Shown here piece by piece: positions 36,351 to 48,671 of a DNA stretch of 64,000 nt. The notes under the pieces were generated by a model, which saw only the letters and a program-made list of their open reading frames with translations, had not been told where the DNA came from and ran no database searches. The translations under genes were made by a program, and so were the position numbers. The DNA is taken from positions 186,382,455 to 186,446,454 of the forward strand of contig CANTUZ010000001.1 of the NCBI GenBank assembly GCA_947846985.1, in the 5' to 3' direction. This stretch comes from Fratercula arctica (lineage: Eukaryota; Chordata; Aves; Charadriiformes; Alcidae). The number at the start of each line of letters is the position of its first letter. Position 1 is the first letter of the stretch.

Positions 36351-39300
36351 GTCATGCAGCTTTCCCTTGCCTGTCCAGTAACTTTCTCTTAGCTCCTTGT
36401 TTAAGACACATATTCAGGAAAAAAGCCCAATTCAGAAAAAAATTAACTAATGCTATTATGAAAAGGATATTCATACACTGAAAGAAATAGATGAAGTGTT
36501 ATTTTAAGAGCATGAAGATGGGCATCAAGAATGCTCCCATGTGTCTGTGCTGTTTTCTCCAGTGTATCTTAAAAGCAGTACTTTGCTGCTTTTCCTTAAG
36601 ATGCTCTATAAGCAATTTAAGTGATTTTATACATGGCAGATGTAGCTACATCTCCAGCGCAAGGCTGTGGTTTGCAACAGATAGTGCACTGCAGTGTATG
36701 AGCTGAATTTCTCCAGTCATGGAGAACAAGGTGATTGATGCTTCTGGGTAGAAAGCAGCTACTTTGCAACACTCAATTGATACAAAAGGCCTGTATGGGA
36801 CTTGAGTATTGAACTTCTCAGGTTGGCTCATTTTAAATGTATCATCAGGTTTTACTACTTCCTTAAAGAGAAAGTAATTTGTATGTCTACAATTAGCGAA
36901 GCTCTTCCATCATGTAAAACCAAATATCCGTTTTATCTTGCCTCTCCTTTTCGTGAAGAGGATACAAAAAATAAGTGCCAATAGTTTCTGAACAGTTTCC
37001 TGAGCCATTTAAATAGACGAAGTACAGCCTCTGAAGCGGTACAGCTGTGCTCCTTAGCATGCAAGGAACTTTCCACATTCTACTTTTCATAAACAATCAA
37101 ACTTTTATACCAAACATTTTCTATAAACCCACACTTTCTAATTAAAAGTTTGTTTTGTGGAAGAAACTCCAGGTGGTATAATTAGTGAAATATATTTTAA
37201 TGATAAATCTTCCTTGTCCTATTTTTTTTAATAACAAAAAATGTCCTATGCATTTGAGATGCTCCCTATGGGTTGTATATAAGAGCTTGGTTAATTAGCT
37301 AATCAACTAACCCACCGTACCTTTTTAAATGTGTCCTGTTTCACAGGTGTAGTCTCAAATTTTATTTGGGATAGAGGAGATAAATAAAGCATGTAGTACT
37401 CACCCTGCCCTGCACAGAAGAAGAGATTTTGGGCCGTCCTTTGAATGTCGGTTTCTTAACGGGCACATCAGTCACAGCTCTCAGCCTCCGGTCAGGCTGC
37501 CTACCTTCAAGCTATCCTTGTGTCTCTTGTATCAGGCCTTTCCAGAGCAGAATAGCCTAGCTGCTCTAGCATGACTAAAATATTGTTAACTCTCAGTGTC
37601 TTTCTAAAAAAAAGACCTTGCAGCCTCTTAAGACTATGCTTTCCTTCACTTGTCATTTATTTGGTTTTGTCTTCTTTTTCTAAAATTGCAATCAGTATAT
37701 GGGTTTTATAGTACTGGTTTTCTGCTTTTCTCTTCCTTTGCTTTATTTCTGCTCTATAATTCCAATTGTTTTGAAGTTTTTATTCTAATATGTAGTGAGC
37801 ACTGACCAAACCCGCAAGTGTTCCATGTCGTTCCTTTTTACGTTCTGTGTAAAAAGATCTTTAGTTTCTGTTCTAGGTGGTTGACTTGTAGCATCATTCA
37901 CCTATTCAGGAAAGACAAAATCATATATGTAGTGATTCTATGAATATCACATGTAGCATTAACTTAAACCCCTCTTCAGGGGTTAACCCAAATGTTAATG
38001 AATGTCAAGAGCTTTGTTTACATTGAAAAGGCTTTGGGTTTTTTTTTGTATGTTTGGATTTTTCTTTTTGTTTTTTTTTTTCTTCTTTTTCAGAATAAAA
38101 CATGGACACACAAACACAATTTGCAATTTAATTGATTTGCTTTATTTTACCATAGAAGTTAAAGGATTTTATCTGTGAGTCATTTACACTTCTGTAATTT
38201 TCATGACCACACCTGTGTTACTAGTTCAGCTGTTCCATTGTCGTTAGTTTTACGCTACTTTCTCACACCCCATTCATCCACACATGCAGTAACTTATTGG
38301 CATGTGTCCTCTCTACCATTTTTTAAGTCTTCTGACTGAGTTAGTGTCCGTCTGAGTGATGACATGCAGTTAGATATTCCTTACTGTGTTCTAGGTTTAG
38401 GATGATCTCATACACTTGTGTTCCTATTGTGCACTGGCTACCCAAGGTATCGACATTTTTGCTGTCTGAAGGGAGTAACATGCCCCAGCTCATGTGAACA
38501 GCCATCAGTAATATGTTGACTACTGAAAGCATTTGGAAGAGCCCTTCTGTATTCTAGATTTTTGTTATGGTTTCACCAGTGTAGCTGCTAGCCAGAGCTA
38601 CAGAAGCATATTTTACTATAAGAGGCAAGAAGAGGAATGTTTCCAAAACTTCTTCATATTGTGACAAGGTGGATTGTATTTCTTTCAAGGAAGGTAACCA
38701 GTGACCAAGCATTTGGATCCAGTCTTAGATTCACCCAAGTTACTCCAAACATTGATAAGCGAGAAATTGTTCTAGACCTTGTCAGCATAGTTCAGGTTCT
38801 GGAAACACCCTCCAAAATTATAGGGAACAAATGTTAATTGCTGCAAAGACATATGTGGGAGTAAGCTCTGGGTGTCCTCTGTTGGTGAGTGCAGTCATAT
38901 GAAATAGATGTTAACTATGTGCGCCTTTCTGCCTCCTCGGGTTTCTTCTCCACCTTCTCCTTGTTCCCCAGTATTGTTCTCAAACTCCCCCTTGTAGAGG
39001 GGGCTCTGAAACCCCAGAGCCCTATTGCACTGACCAGTGTTACTGCCTTTCTACCTGTTTTTCCCATGGTGCTGTCCGGTTGACTTCATTCTCCTGAGAT
39101 CTGAAATCATACATGTTAATCCAAGACTTCTAGTATCACTGTCATCTGCTAAGAAAAAGAACAAAATCAATTGTAAAATCAGTTTGATCACCAGCTTGAG
39201 CTTCTAGCTGCTTTTGAATTTTATGAGGTAAGTAATCTCTAAGTATTCTGCAATATCTGTATAGCTTACAAGGTATTTGTGGCTACTTTTGCTCAAATCC

Positions 39301-41136
39301 TTAACATTGACTCATTGGGTTCAATGCAATTACAAAAGGTAGTATTTTGTATTTTATTTTGTGCTAATGGGCTGTGAATAAGGGATATGCGTTGCTCTGT
39401 GTTGCGGAGCAGTACCTTTTTTTCTGGAGGCTTTATTTCTCCTCTGGATATGCACTAGCCTTATTTTTTCTGACTGGAAAAAGAGCTTCTGTCCCTGTGA
39501 GCGCTGTTGACGTGAATGGAGTTACGGCAATTCCTGTCATGTCTGGTATTCCCAATTTACCCTCTGCTTCACTGGTTTATGAAGAATTTTACCAGCTGCT
39601 TTGGCAGAAAAAGAAAAGAGGATGTACGTGGCATATCTCCTTTCCAGAGTAGCTGAAAAATGACAGTGGATTTAGTGATACTCTTTTTATGATGTTGCAT
39701 AATTATGAAAAATATCTGAATAGGTAAATGCTCCCTTTGCAGAGTATCTATGTGAGATAAAGATAAAGAAGTGGAAAGACTTTCTAAATTATTATCCAGA
39801 GAGGAAAGAAAAAAAAAAACCTAACCCATTGCTGATTAGGAAACCTCACATGAGGCCAGAGTGTAATGATGAAGTTGAATGTACAGTCATCACTGTATAA
39901 GATGTACTGTATAAATGCTTTCTTACACTATGATATTATTAGGAGTTGGTAGTAGTCACTCCATGGTAGATGTTAGAATGGTTCTTGTATTTTTTTAATT
40001 TTGCATTGATGTAAAGACTTAGAACCTATGGCAGAATAAGCTCTGAATTGCTGAGTGGAGACATTTATGCAGACAGATGTGAATATATGTAGGAAACCTA
40101 AGGATTTGAGTTGTGTGGGAAAAACCTGTCACTGCAGGTATACAAGGAGGGTTTTTACAGTCTGACACACTCTACAGAGTGTCACGGTATCAGGGGATTA
40201 ACACATATTTCCTGCTGTATGCTTCCTACGCGCCCATACTTATTATTTGGAGTCTCTTGCACTACTCTCCCAAATATGAACTTCCTTAAAGTTCACAGGC
40301 AAGGAACCAATGTCCTCCCTTACTTTTTCATTGGGTTGGCCAAGAGTTCACCAGCTCTTAAGGTCCCTGCCCATGAATCTCGTCGGTATTTGTTCCAAGG
40401 GGACAAACCCCAGTGCAAGTAGTTGTTGTCCCAACAGCATCTGTGTACCAGTAGTGCTGTAGCATTTCTCTTCCTCTCCTCTGTTTTGTAATATCAGTCA
40501 CAACTGCTTATCCTGATCTGGATAAAGGTAAAATGCTTTCCCTCTTTTCCCCTTTTATAATATTCTTTACTGATACTAGTAGAGTCACAGAAGATAAGCA
40601 GAAGATGTTACCTCATGGATTTTCCGTAGAGTGAAGGATGTTATTTTATAACTTGGGCAGAGAGAGACTTTTGTCTTTTCTGCAGCTCCACATCAATACT
40701 GGTGAGCCCCTTACAGTTACCAAACACTGCTTGCAGTAGCAAAGAAATACACTGCCTACAATAGATAAGCTTTAGGAAAAAATAGGTGTCTAAGAAGAAC
40801 CCTGTTACATAGGAAAATCTCTGCAGCTGGGTTCTGCCAGTGTATAATATTGTTCAAAAGATATAACAGCACTAAAGATCTGATTGTCTTCAGTCTGTAC
40901 CACTTTTAGGTAAAGCTTTCAAGATGAAACTCAAATTCATTGTTGGTTGCATTTCAGATATTCTTTGTAAGTTTTTCAATTTTAACAGGAGGTAGGAAAT
41001 TGAAAGCTCCTGTTTATAAGCCTTTAGTAGCCGCTTAGCTTTCTAATTTTGGCAGCTGGATTTTAATATCATCATGCAAATTTTACTGTTCTAAGGTACA
41101 GAATCCAGTTTTATTTCTAAAAAAAACCCAAAACCA
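36351..41136. other. Unique DNA, no gene recognised
   Basis: AT-rich with slightly G+C-richer patches near 37.4 and 39.0 kb. A T-rich segment lies at about 38040-38095. The 92-codon plus frame at 39374-39652 and the others here resemble no known family. Confidence 0.5.
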
Positions 41137-41352
41137 TTTATAGGATCAGTAGAATCCATGTGAAAACTCTGATGTCTGTGTGGCACAGCAGTTGTGGCCC
41201 AGCGTTTATTTGGGTGGGTGCATTAGTAACACCTTTTTCTTCATTTTTCATAAAACTTGGAGCAACTTCAGATGGTTGAAGCTCTGTCACATTTGGAGGA
41301 AATGGCCCAGAAGATACTGATGGTTGACTGACAGGCAAAATATGATTGTGCA
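41137..41352 (-). other. Exon-like open segment, unrecognised (minus strand)
   Basis: An open minus-strand frame of about 70 codons, rich in Ser, Pro, Thr, Asn and Gln in its first two thirds (VSQPSVSSG, then FPPNVTELQPSEVAPSF and NAPTQINAG). This looks more like a disordered protein segment than translated AT-rich noise. The upstream edge has an in-frame stop followed by AAAAG, which could be a weak splice acceptor, but its pyrimidine tract is poor. The downstream end becomes hydrophobic and terminates at a stop, with no clear GT donor. It is transcriptionally downstream of the similar segment at 44.2 kb on the same strand. I do not recognise the protein; chance remains quite possible. Confidence 0.2.
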
Positions 41353-43814
41353 GATCTTTTCATACAAAACTGGACTAATAATGTGACATACAAATCTAAC
41401 TTGTGTTTTCTTAAACAATATGCTTATATCTGTGAAAAACAGATGCATATTTAAATAGGGTAAACATGAAAAACTACTACAGGTTTGCACATGAGAAAAA
41501 ACTGAGAACGCCTTCATTGCCTTAGATGTAACTGAGCTGGATAGTAAATTCTTGAAATCTAATTATATTAATTTTGGTAAAATGAAATCCAAGGGAGATG
41601 TTACTTTTCTACAAAAAAAGGTTCATTTGAGCAGCTGTAATTTATATGTGGCCGTGTCAGACGTAGATGGACCAGTTTCTTTTTATATTAAATGCATACC
41701 AGTTTTAATTATTTTTAGCCATGCTGCCCTGCTGACAAACCTGAAGGCATCTTGAATAAGGTTCAGCTCTCAGACTAAGGCACCTGGATATACCCACCCC
41801 GTCATAGGTGTCTGCGCTTGCAGTAGGTGGCAAAGTTTCAATTTGTAATGAACAGAGCTCCCACTTTAATCAATACAGTCAACTGAGTCTGGAGATGGAT
41901 TTTCCTTGACCTTAAGTAGGTGTCTAGAGTGCGATTTATTTCCCTAAACAAACTAGGCACTGGAGATGCCTTTAGATACCTGAGATGTCTCTGGAGGGTT
42001 AGCAGATCTAACACAGGACCAATAGGAGACCTCTGTCCTGGACTGGCAGCTGAAAATTGGGCATGATACCCTAGATCATCTAAAATAACAACAGATACCT
42101 GCATTTAGGCAACTAAGAGCCGTTGTGAATGGCTGGTTTCTTTTCTCTCTAGGCTCCGTTGACTGTACAGACTGTAGAAGAAAGTACAGATTTTTCTTCA
42201 TTGTAATAGATTATTAGAAACCAAAGATACATGTAAGAACTTAGATTTAAATGCTTTAATGTGAAGCTAAATCCTGTCTTCTTAATTCTCTGAAAATATG
42301 AAGTACAAATAATACAGGAAGTTTTTTCCTTGATATATAAGAGTATTTTAAATCTAAATTAGTTATTGCTAAACTGTCAAAACATGCTAAGGATGTTTGT
42401 CCATGATGCAAGACTGAGGCTTATCTATGCAAAATAGAACAGAAAGACATAAATCAGATATCAGATTTTATTGTGGTAAAGTGAAGAAATGCTAAAGAAC
42501 AATGCAGTGTCTTTTTTTTTTGTTTTAGTTGGAAAGTGGTGCAATCTCGAATTGAATTTTTTAGGTAACTGTTGAGGAATAGTAACTTTTAAAGACAATC
42601 TGTGGACTCTGCTTACCTTTCGTAGGGTCAAATACCACTTTCTGATGACGTTCTTTAAAAGCAGCATAAAGGAAGCCTCTGTATCACCTCATCTAGACTT
42701 TTTCCTAGATAAGTTTCTGACCTTTCACTTCCATCTAAAGGGATTGAGGTGATCATGTGCATTCTTAATCTCAATCTTCAGTCCATTGCCATATACAGTA
42801 GTACAAAGGGATGTGTTTCCTGCTTCTTTTTGATTTTGTAAGATTTCATTTGCCTCTTCCTATTACAAAAAATGTGGATTGTAAGCAGTTTAGATTATTT
42901 TAGAATCTATGCAGGAAGCAAATAAATAATGGTGGGGAGAGTGAGAAGAAAAATCAGTATGACTCCTAGGACTGTTCACATAACTGCCATATTGGCCAAT
43001 CTGTTTTAAGATAATGCTTTGCTTTAGTCTTTTAATATATATTCGCTTTAGATTTTAGCATTGGGCAAGAATAATTTTTGGGTTTATAGAAGTAATACAT
43101 TGTTCTGGAAGGGTGGTTTCTCACTTTTGTTAACGTAATTTCCAAAGAAGGCAGATTCGACTATTGCCAGTTTGCAAATAAAGAAACGTTAACTTCATTT
43201 AGCTGGAATTGCATACTAGCCACATCACTTCTCTGTTTGGAAAGCACCTAGCACACCTTAATACTTTCAAGCGTAAATAATTTTATAATTTATAATGCAT
43301 TCTTTGGATCTGATGTTCCACAATCTGTAGCAGTTTTGGTGATATTTAATATATTTTGGTAGCCTCTCTCCAAGAAAAGGAATTACACTTCATATAGTCA
43401 TTGATAGTTCAGTCAGTAATTTCCCTAGTAAATGAATATATTCTGGGGACATACCTGAAAATCAGGACCACTAATCTAGATCCTAGGTTCGTTTATAAAA
43501 AAGCTAGTATCAGCAGCTTATAAATTATTTCAAAAGAAGAAAACACTGTCCTTCAAACTGTGTTAGCAAAGAGGGGTTTTACCAATGTAATGGGTATTCA
43601 TTTGGTCAAAAAAGGGGACATACCTGTTTTAATCATCTGGTTACCACACTGTCCTTCAAGATGGACCAAATGCCATTCAGACTGCTCGGAGATACGTGGT
43701 AAGATGCTAGATGCAGGTTTGTCCAGTTAGACCAATTCTGTGTTAGGTCTTGCTTTTTCACAACTTTAAATAAGCCAATAAGTACTGTTTTTGATAAAGC
43801 TGTACCAATTTTAA
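41353..43814. other. Unique DNA, no gene recognised
   Basis: A minus-strand frame at 41838-42104 lies in a slightly G+C-richer patch and resembles no known family. No repeats were recognised. Confidence 0.5.
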
Positions 43815-44105
43815 GGCCAGAAGGGACTGAAAGGAATAGAAATTCTAGGATAAATGACAGAGATGGGAAGGAGGGGGAATGTAAAAGGGGAGAAAGAAGA
43901 GAGTTAGAAGTGAAACTGGAAATGCAAAATGGGAAAGAATCACTAATATATTCTTCAATATTAAGTCAGGTGTTTTTTCAGAACAGAGAAGTAGCTGGAT
44001 AAAACAGGAGACTAAGGGAAAAGCGGCATGAGAAATTGGACAAAGGAGGAGGATGAAATTAAAGGGAATGCAGGCGGTGTAAGAGAAGAAAAAATGAATT
44101 CTAAG
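43815..44105 (+). repeat. Purine-rich strand-asymmetric segment
   Basis: About 290 nt in which the plus strand is dominated by A and G (GGGAAGGAGGGGGAATG, GGGGAGAAAGAAGAGAG, AAAGGAGGAGGATG). It is not a clean tandem repeat. Purine tracts of this kind can be degraded GA-repeats or triplex-prone DNA. The long Phe/Pro/Leu-rich minus-strand frame at 43845-44117 is a by-product of this composition. Confidence 0.75.
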
Positions 44106-44167
44106 ATCAACAAACAATCAGATACGTATAAACAAAACTCTATAGAAAGTGTGTACTATAGACTGCA

Positions 44168-44493
44168 CACATTTCAGGGTGTCTCGTTCAGGTCTGTGTA
44201 AATTTGATGGGCTCTAAAGGAAAGCTGTTGCTCTCCTGAATTTGTTAAAATTGTTGGACGTTCTTGGGCAGGCAGGTGGGCAAAGCAGTTTTGCAAATTA
44301 CTTGGCAGGGCAACAGGTAATCCCCCCAGTCTTAATTGCAGGGCATTTATTCTTGCATCACCATAGCACTTCTCAGGTTTTTGACAAAGTACAGTAATAG
44401 TTCCAATATTTGATACATCGTTTTTTGAAAGAGCATGTTGGCTTTTAGGTAGCATGAACTTGATCGATGGTCTGGTGAATTTCTTCCTATCTC
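44168..44493 (-). other. Exon-like open segment, unrecognised (minus strand)
   Basis: The minus strand is open for about 107 codons, from an AAATGTAG acceptor-like edge near 44492 to a TGA at about 44174. The translation has a balanced, protein-like composition unlike nearby noise (SQHALSKNDVSNIGTI, then EKCYGDARINALQLRLGGLP, PSNLQNCFAHLPAQERP and FRAHQIYTDLNETP). It could be a terminal exon, since the frame ends at a stop, or a decayed exon or retrocopy. I recognise no domain, motif or family, and no convincing GT donor is visible. A computed codon-substitution test across birds would settle it. The call rests on composition and one splice-like edge only. Confidence 0.28.
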
Positions 44494-47376
44494 TACATTT
44501 TATTTAAAGACATCAATTAGAGCTTGAATGTCATGTAATATTCAGCTAAAGGGTATAATTAAAATATCGTGTGAATGTTTGTGGAATGTAATGCAGTGGC
44601 ATACATAGGTATTCTAATAGTAACTGTAAACCAAGCACATAGGGGTTTTTTTGAGAATTAACATTCCTTCAGACTACATACATCAGACTTGTCCAGCCTT
44701 AACTGGGACTTCTTCCTTCAAGATGTATCTGTCCCTCCTCTCCAATCCCCAGGTGCTTGCCGTGTGCCTTTCTGTTCCACTCTGCGGGAAACGCACAGGA
44801 ACGTTCTCAAAACAGTTACAGGGAGAGGCAGTCCGGGAGGCAGGTGGTATTCAGGGCTCAAGGGTCTGTTCCTTCTCTAGGAAAAACAGTGGACCAGGTC
44901 GACTTACTCACTTGGTGTATTGTGCATTTGTAAAGTGAACACAAGGGGTGCGTTTTTAGTTTATCGGTTCCTGACTTTTTGAGCTGAACCACCCCAGATT
45001 TTCCAGTTCTGCTTTTATGCTAGAGTAGAGAATTTTTGCTGGTGAAAAGCAATGACATGACTTAATATGATTTAAGAATAGGAGGAAAATTAGTTAAGAA
45101 TAACAGATAAGGAAATATTTGTTGTAAGACATGCTGCAAAAATCATTAGAATAAAATGTGCAAGTTAGGGAAAGGATAAAGTTCCTTTAAATTATTCTGC
45201 AAGGTGTCTTTGATCAGACTGTGAGTTCTTTGGTGGCGGTGTCTCTTGCTGTGGTTCATAGAGTGCCTGTATCAGTGGGGCCTCTCAGCTGATGCTTCCA
45301 GCCACTTATACTAAAAGTACTAATGAGAACAAAGATAACAACATCCTGTTTTTTCTCATTCATATTTACTAGTAGAATGAATAAGCTGTTAACTCAGTGT
45401 ATCTGATGTTGTAATTACATAGTTGTCAATGCTGTCTTACAAATGACTTTCTCAATGATGCCTGACTAATCTTAACTAATCCTTTGGTAGTTTTCCTAAC
45501 AAGCAAGGCCAACTTTTTCTAGCTACTCATTTCCTGCATTTCCTGGAACTTCATATTTCTTAATTGAAAAGTTGTTTTCTTCGTGATGTTGGTGACAACA
45601 AAAAGATTAAATCAGTTCCTTCCCTCTCACTAAATGAAAAAAGTTCACACTCACCTCTTAAGTTTTGTTCTGAGATGGTATACCATGTTCAGTTTAATAG
45701 GTGGTGCTATTTCATCTTTTTCATGCTCTGCTTAGGCCTTTAGCATGAAATATTCTCCAGTGTTATCTGGAAGAGAGTTACAGAGGGCAACCAGCGCATT
45801 TTTCAGATGCATGCTGACGCTATTCTGACTGGGAGGAGTATCTCTAAGGAAGTTCTTCACTGCTGAGTTTCACACAAATGGAAGATCCTTCGGTGTAGTC
45901 AGTTGAGTTAACCTGGTGCAGATGTGAACAAAAAAGTTGTATCCGAGCTACCATGTCCTTGTTAGCTCTGATTGTATTACTAAGGCATGGGGAGATGTAA
46001 CTCACTGTTCTTTACTCTACAGTAAGCTTAGTTGTTTGCAGTGAACTGTAGGGGAGCCTTTATGTACTTCTGAGCGTACACATGAGATTGTTCCTTGATC
46101 AATGCTGTTAAGATTGGTTGCAAGCACCAAGAGATTGGCCTGGCTTTTGTCACAGGAAGTGAACTATTAATTTTCTTAAAGATAAAATAGAAGTAACAGT
46201 TAAAGCAGGGAATAAAACATATCCTATATCATAATGGTCATCATGTTATTTATATACTTTCACCTCATCTGCATCCTTCATTTGTCATGGCTTTTTATGG
46301 CAACTTTTCTAGAGCAGAGATCTTTCTCATGTTTTAGTCCATCTATCACCTTATATATGGAGTTTTCATACACTGTTGTTCTGCAACTGCTACTGTACCT
46401 TTTTTAGTTGTTAACATGGCTTCCAGGTGGTTGATGCTCTCCTGCATCTTGCCAGTTATAGCTGTGGCATATTAAAGCAATCTAGTGTTTCTTCTGAGGC
46501 TGACACAGCACCCATCACCCAGCACCTTTGCTGTATGGTATGGTGTATTTTGTAATTGTGTAATGGTATTTCAATACAACAACTTTGTTATGGAAAACAA
46601 AGTTTAAAGGTGATGGCACTTACCTAGATGGAAGCATGGATCCATCCTCTTGGAGTTGGCTATCATAAGGTTCCAGTGTCAGTCAGTGACCACAGAGAAC
46701 AAATGTCTCTGCAGCTCTTAGTTTGGGATTGTATTTGTTTGCATTATGGCTATGCTTATGGTATTTGGAATGTTTCAAAGCCATGAGAATAATCTCGCAA
46801 CCCCTCAGTGAGGTAGACAACCATTACCCATATCTCGTGGGTTAGCATTTAAACCTGTGAAATGGATGGGCTGGATCAGGGACATGCTTGGCAACCATGA
46901 CTGCGTATCGTCTCTGAAAGTCAAATCCAAATTTATTTTTGTGTTGGTGACCAAAATTGTGGCTCTTGTGTCCCAATTCAGTGTTGCATCCTCAGGCTGA
47001 GCACCAGCGCATGAAGGTGAAGGGTTTCTGGGAGGGATGTTAAGGAGCAGAGACGCTCACTTTGCCTGAAACAGACCCAGATGGGGAGAGTTGCTTGCTA
47101 CCTGTGTACACCCAACTATATTCTTGCTCTTCTCTCTTCTTTCTCTGACTCTGTCCCTCTCCCAGATTGCTAAAATGCTAACTAAAAATAACTAACTAAA
47201 TCTAGAAGCATTGTGTGTAATAAAAATTAAAAACCTAGTCAGTGAGCAGGTTGATTTTACAGCAGAGTCTTTCAAGCAGGTTGTACAGCCTACAAGGATC
47301 GACTTTCAGGACTGGAGTTTTTGCAGTTAAAACTTGTCTGTCGGAGAAGTTTGTCTTCTTAATAAAGTGGGGTTTG

Positions 47377-47378
<2 letters not shown>
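44494..47378. other. Unique DNA, no gene recognised
   Basis: Two overlapping plus frames at 44651-44938 sit in a G+C-richer patch and resemble nothing known. No repeat was recognised. Confidence 0.5.

Positions 47379-47410
<32 letters not shown>
47379..47410 (+). repeat. Poly-T tract, 32 nt (longest in the window)
   Basis: Thirty-two consecutive T residues. Read on the minus strand it is a poly(A) run, but the sequence on its minus-strand 5' side (47411 onward) shows no retrocopy that I recognise. A minus-strand frame at 47359-47562 that ends in lysines is simply translation of this run. Confidence 0.96.
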
Positions 47411-47416
<6 letters not shown>

Positions 47417-48600
47417 AGGACAGAAAGAAAATACGGAAATGTGAGGAACAGGTAGACTTTATGTGAAATGTGTATTTTTATTAGTATGTTACAGCTGCTA
47501 GCACAGAAAAAAAACCAGAGTGGAATTCTTCTCTTATTCTTTTTAATGATAAATGTAATCACCTTGAAACAAAATTAGCATAGGGTATAGCATGTATTTT
47601 GAGAAAGATTTGACGCCACCTTCTTATTTACAACCCTTTTTTTTTTCCTTCAACCTTGACAATTTCTTCAAATGGCTTATTTTCCTTTAAATGCTTATTA
47701 GTACATTTGCAAAAGTTATTAGTTAGGTAATACGGTATAATTAATTGTTTAATGTCTTTAATGCTGCATTAAAATGGTAATACTCAAGAATTATATATTT
47801 CAAATGGAGAGAAAGAAAACTGTGCTGAACTTAGAAAAACAGGATTCTTAAAAACAAATTAGAAGAATTAAATCCCATATCTGAATAATTTTATTCTGAA
47901 TTACAGCTTTACTTCAAGAGTATGAAAGGGATGACATTTTCCCTGACTAGAGAAGGAAAAAATGCACATTCTAAAACTGTTTCCCCCATCTTTTCTTATG
48001 CAGAGGTTTTATCTGCTGTTTAATGGGTAAACTTACTGTGAAGTATAGTTGCTTGTTTAACTTTACCCCTATTCAAGTCTTTGATTTTGGCAGGTTAGTT
48101 AATTCAAATAAAATTTGTGAAGTTAAGCACTTTCAAGAAAAGGCATAGGAGAACCTAATTTAACCTAGAGTGTCTCTTTTATTCTTCTGTTATTCATTTG
48201 AAGTGCCCTATCAGCTTGAACTGACCAACTTCAGTCATTTTTACCCTTTTATTTTTTTCTCTAATGTAAACTGAAATTCCCTGCTGTTCGTGGTATTTTA
48301 GTGTTTAGCATCATTTAATGAGCAGGTATCATTAAACTTAAAAGGTCCTTTTCTGTATATCTCTGATTAGTTAGTGAAAGAACCAAAGAATTCCTCTAAT
48401 TTATCTTTGCTTCCTTGTTATATTTTGATGTTGGCCCATTTTACGTTTCAGTGCCTTTTTATGAAATATGAAATTATAATTTTGGTGTGAAAGTAGGACA
48501 GAAAGTGGAAAAAAACCTTTGCTACTGCTAAGATGTTTAAGCTAGTATATCTTGTTTACCAATGAACTGTAAGAATACTGTTTATTATTAAACTTTTACT
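47411..48600. other. Unique AT-rich DNA, no gene seen
   Basis: Nothing recognised. Confidence 0.55.
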
Positions 48601-48671
48601 CATATAAATATATATGTGTGTGCTTGTGTGGGCATGTGTGTGTGTCTACACATATAAATATATATATATAG
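48601..48671 (+). repeat. Compound TA / TG microsatellite
   Basis: CATATAAATATATATG, then an interrupted TG stretch, then a second CATATAAATATATATATATA block. The two TA blocks flank the TG part nearly symmetrically. Confidence 0.9.

Noticed and set aside
39374..39652. 92-codon plus-strand frame
   Set aside because: Begins in hydrophobic noise; the later part looks balanced, but I see no homology and no usable splice edges.
43845..44117. 90-codon minus-strand frame rich in Phe, Leu, Pro and Ser
   Set aside because: It is the direct translation of a pyrimidine-rich strand; composition alone explains the open frame.
47359..47562. Minus-strand frame ending in a polylysine tail
   Set aside because: The lysines are the translated poly-A (plus-strand poly-T) run; the rest is AT-rich noise.
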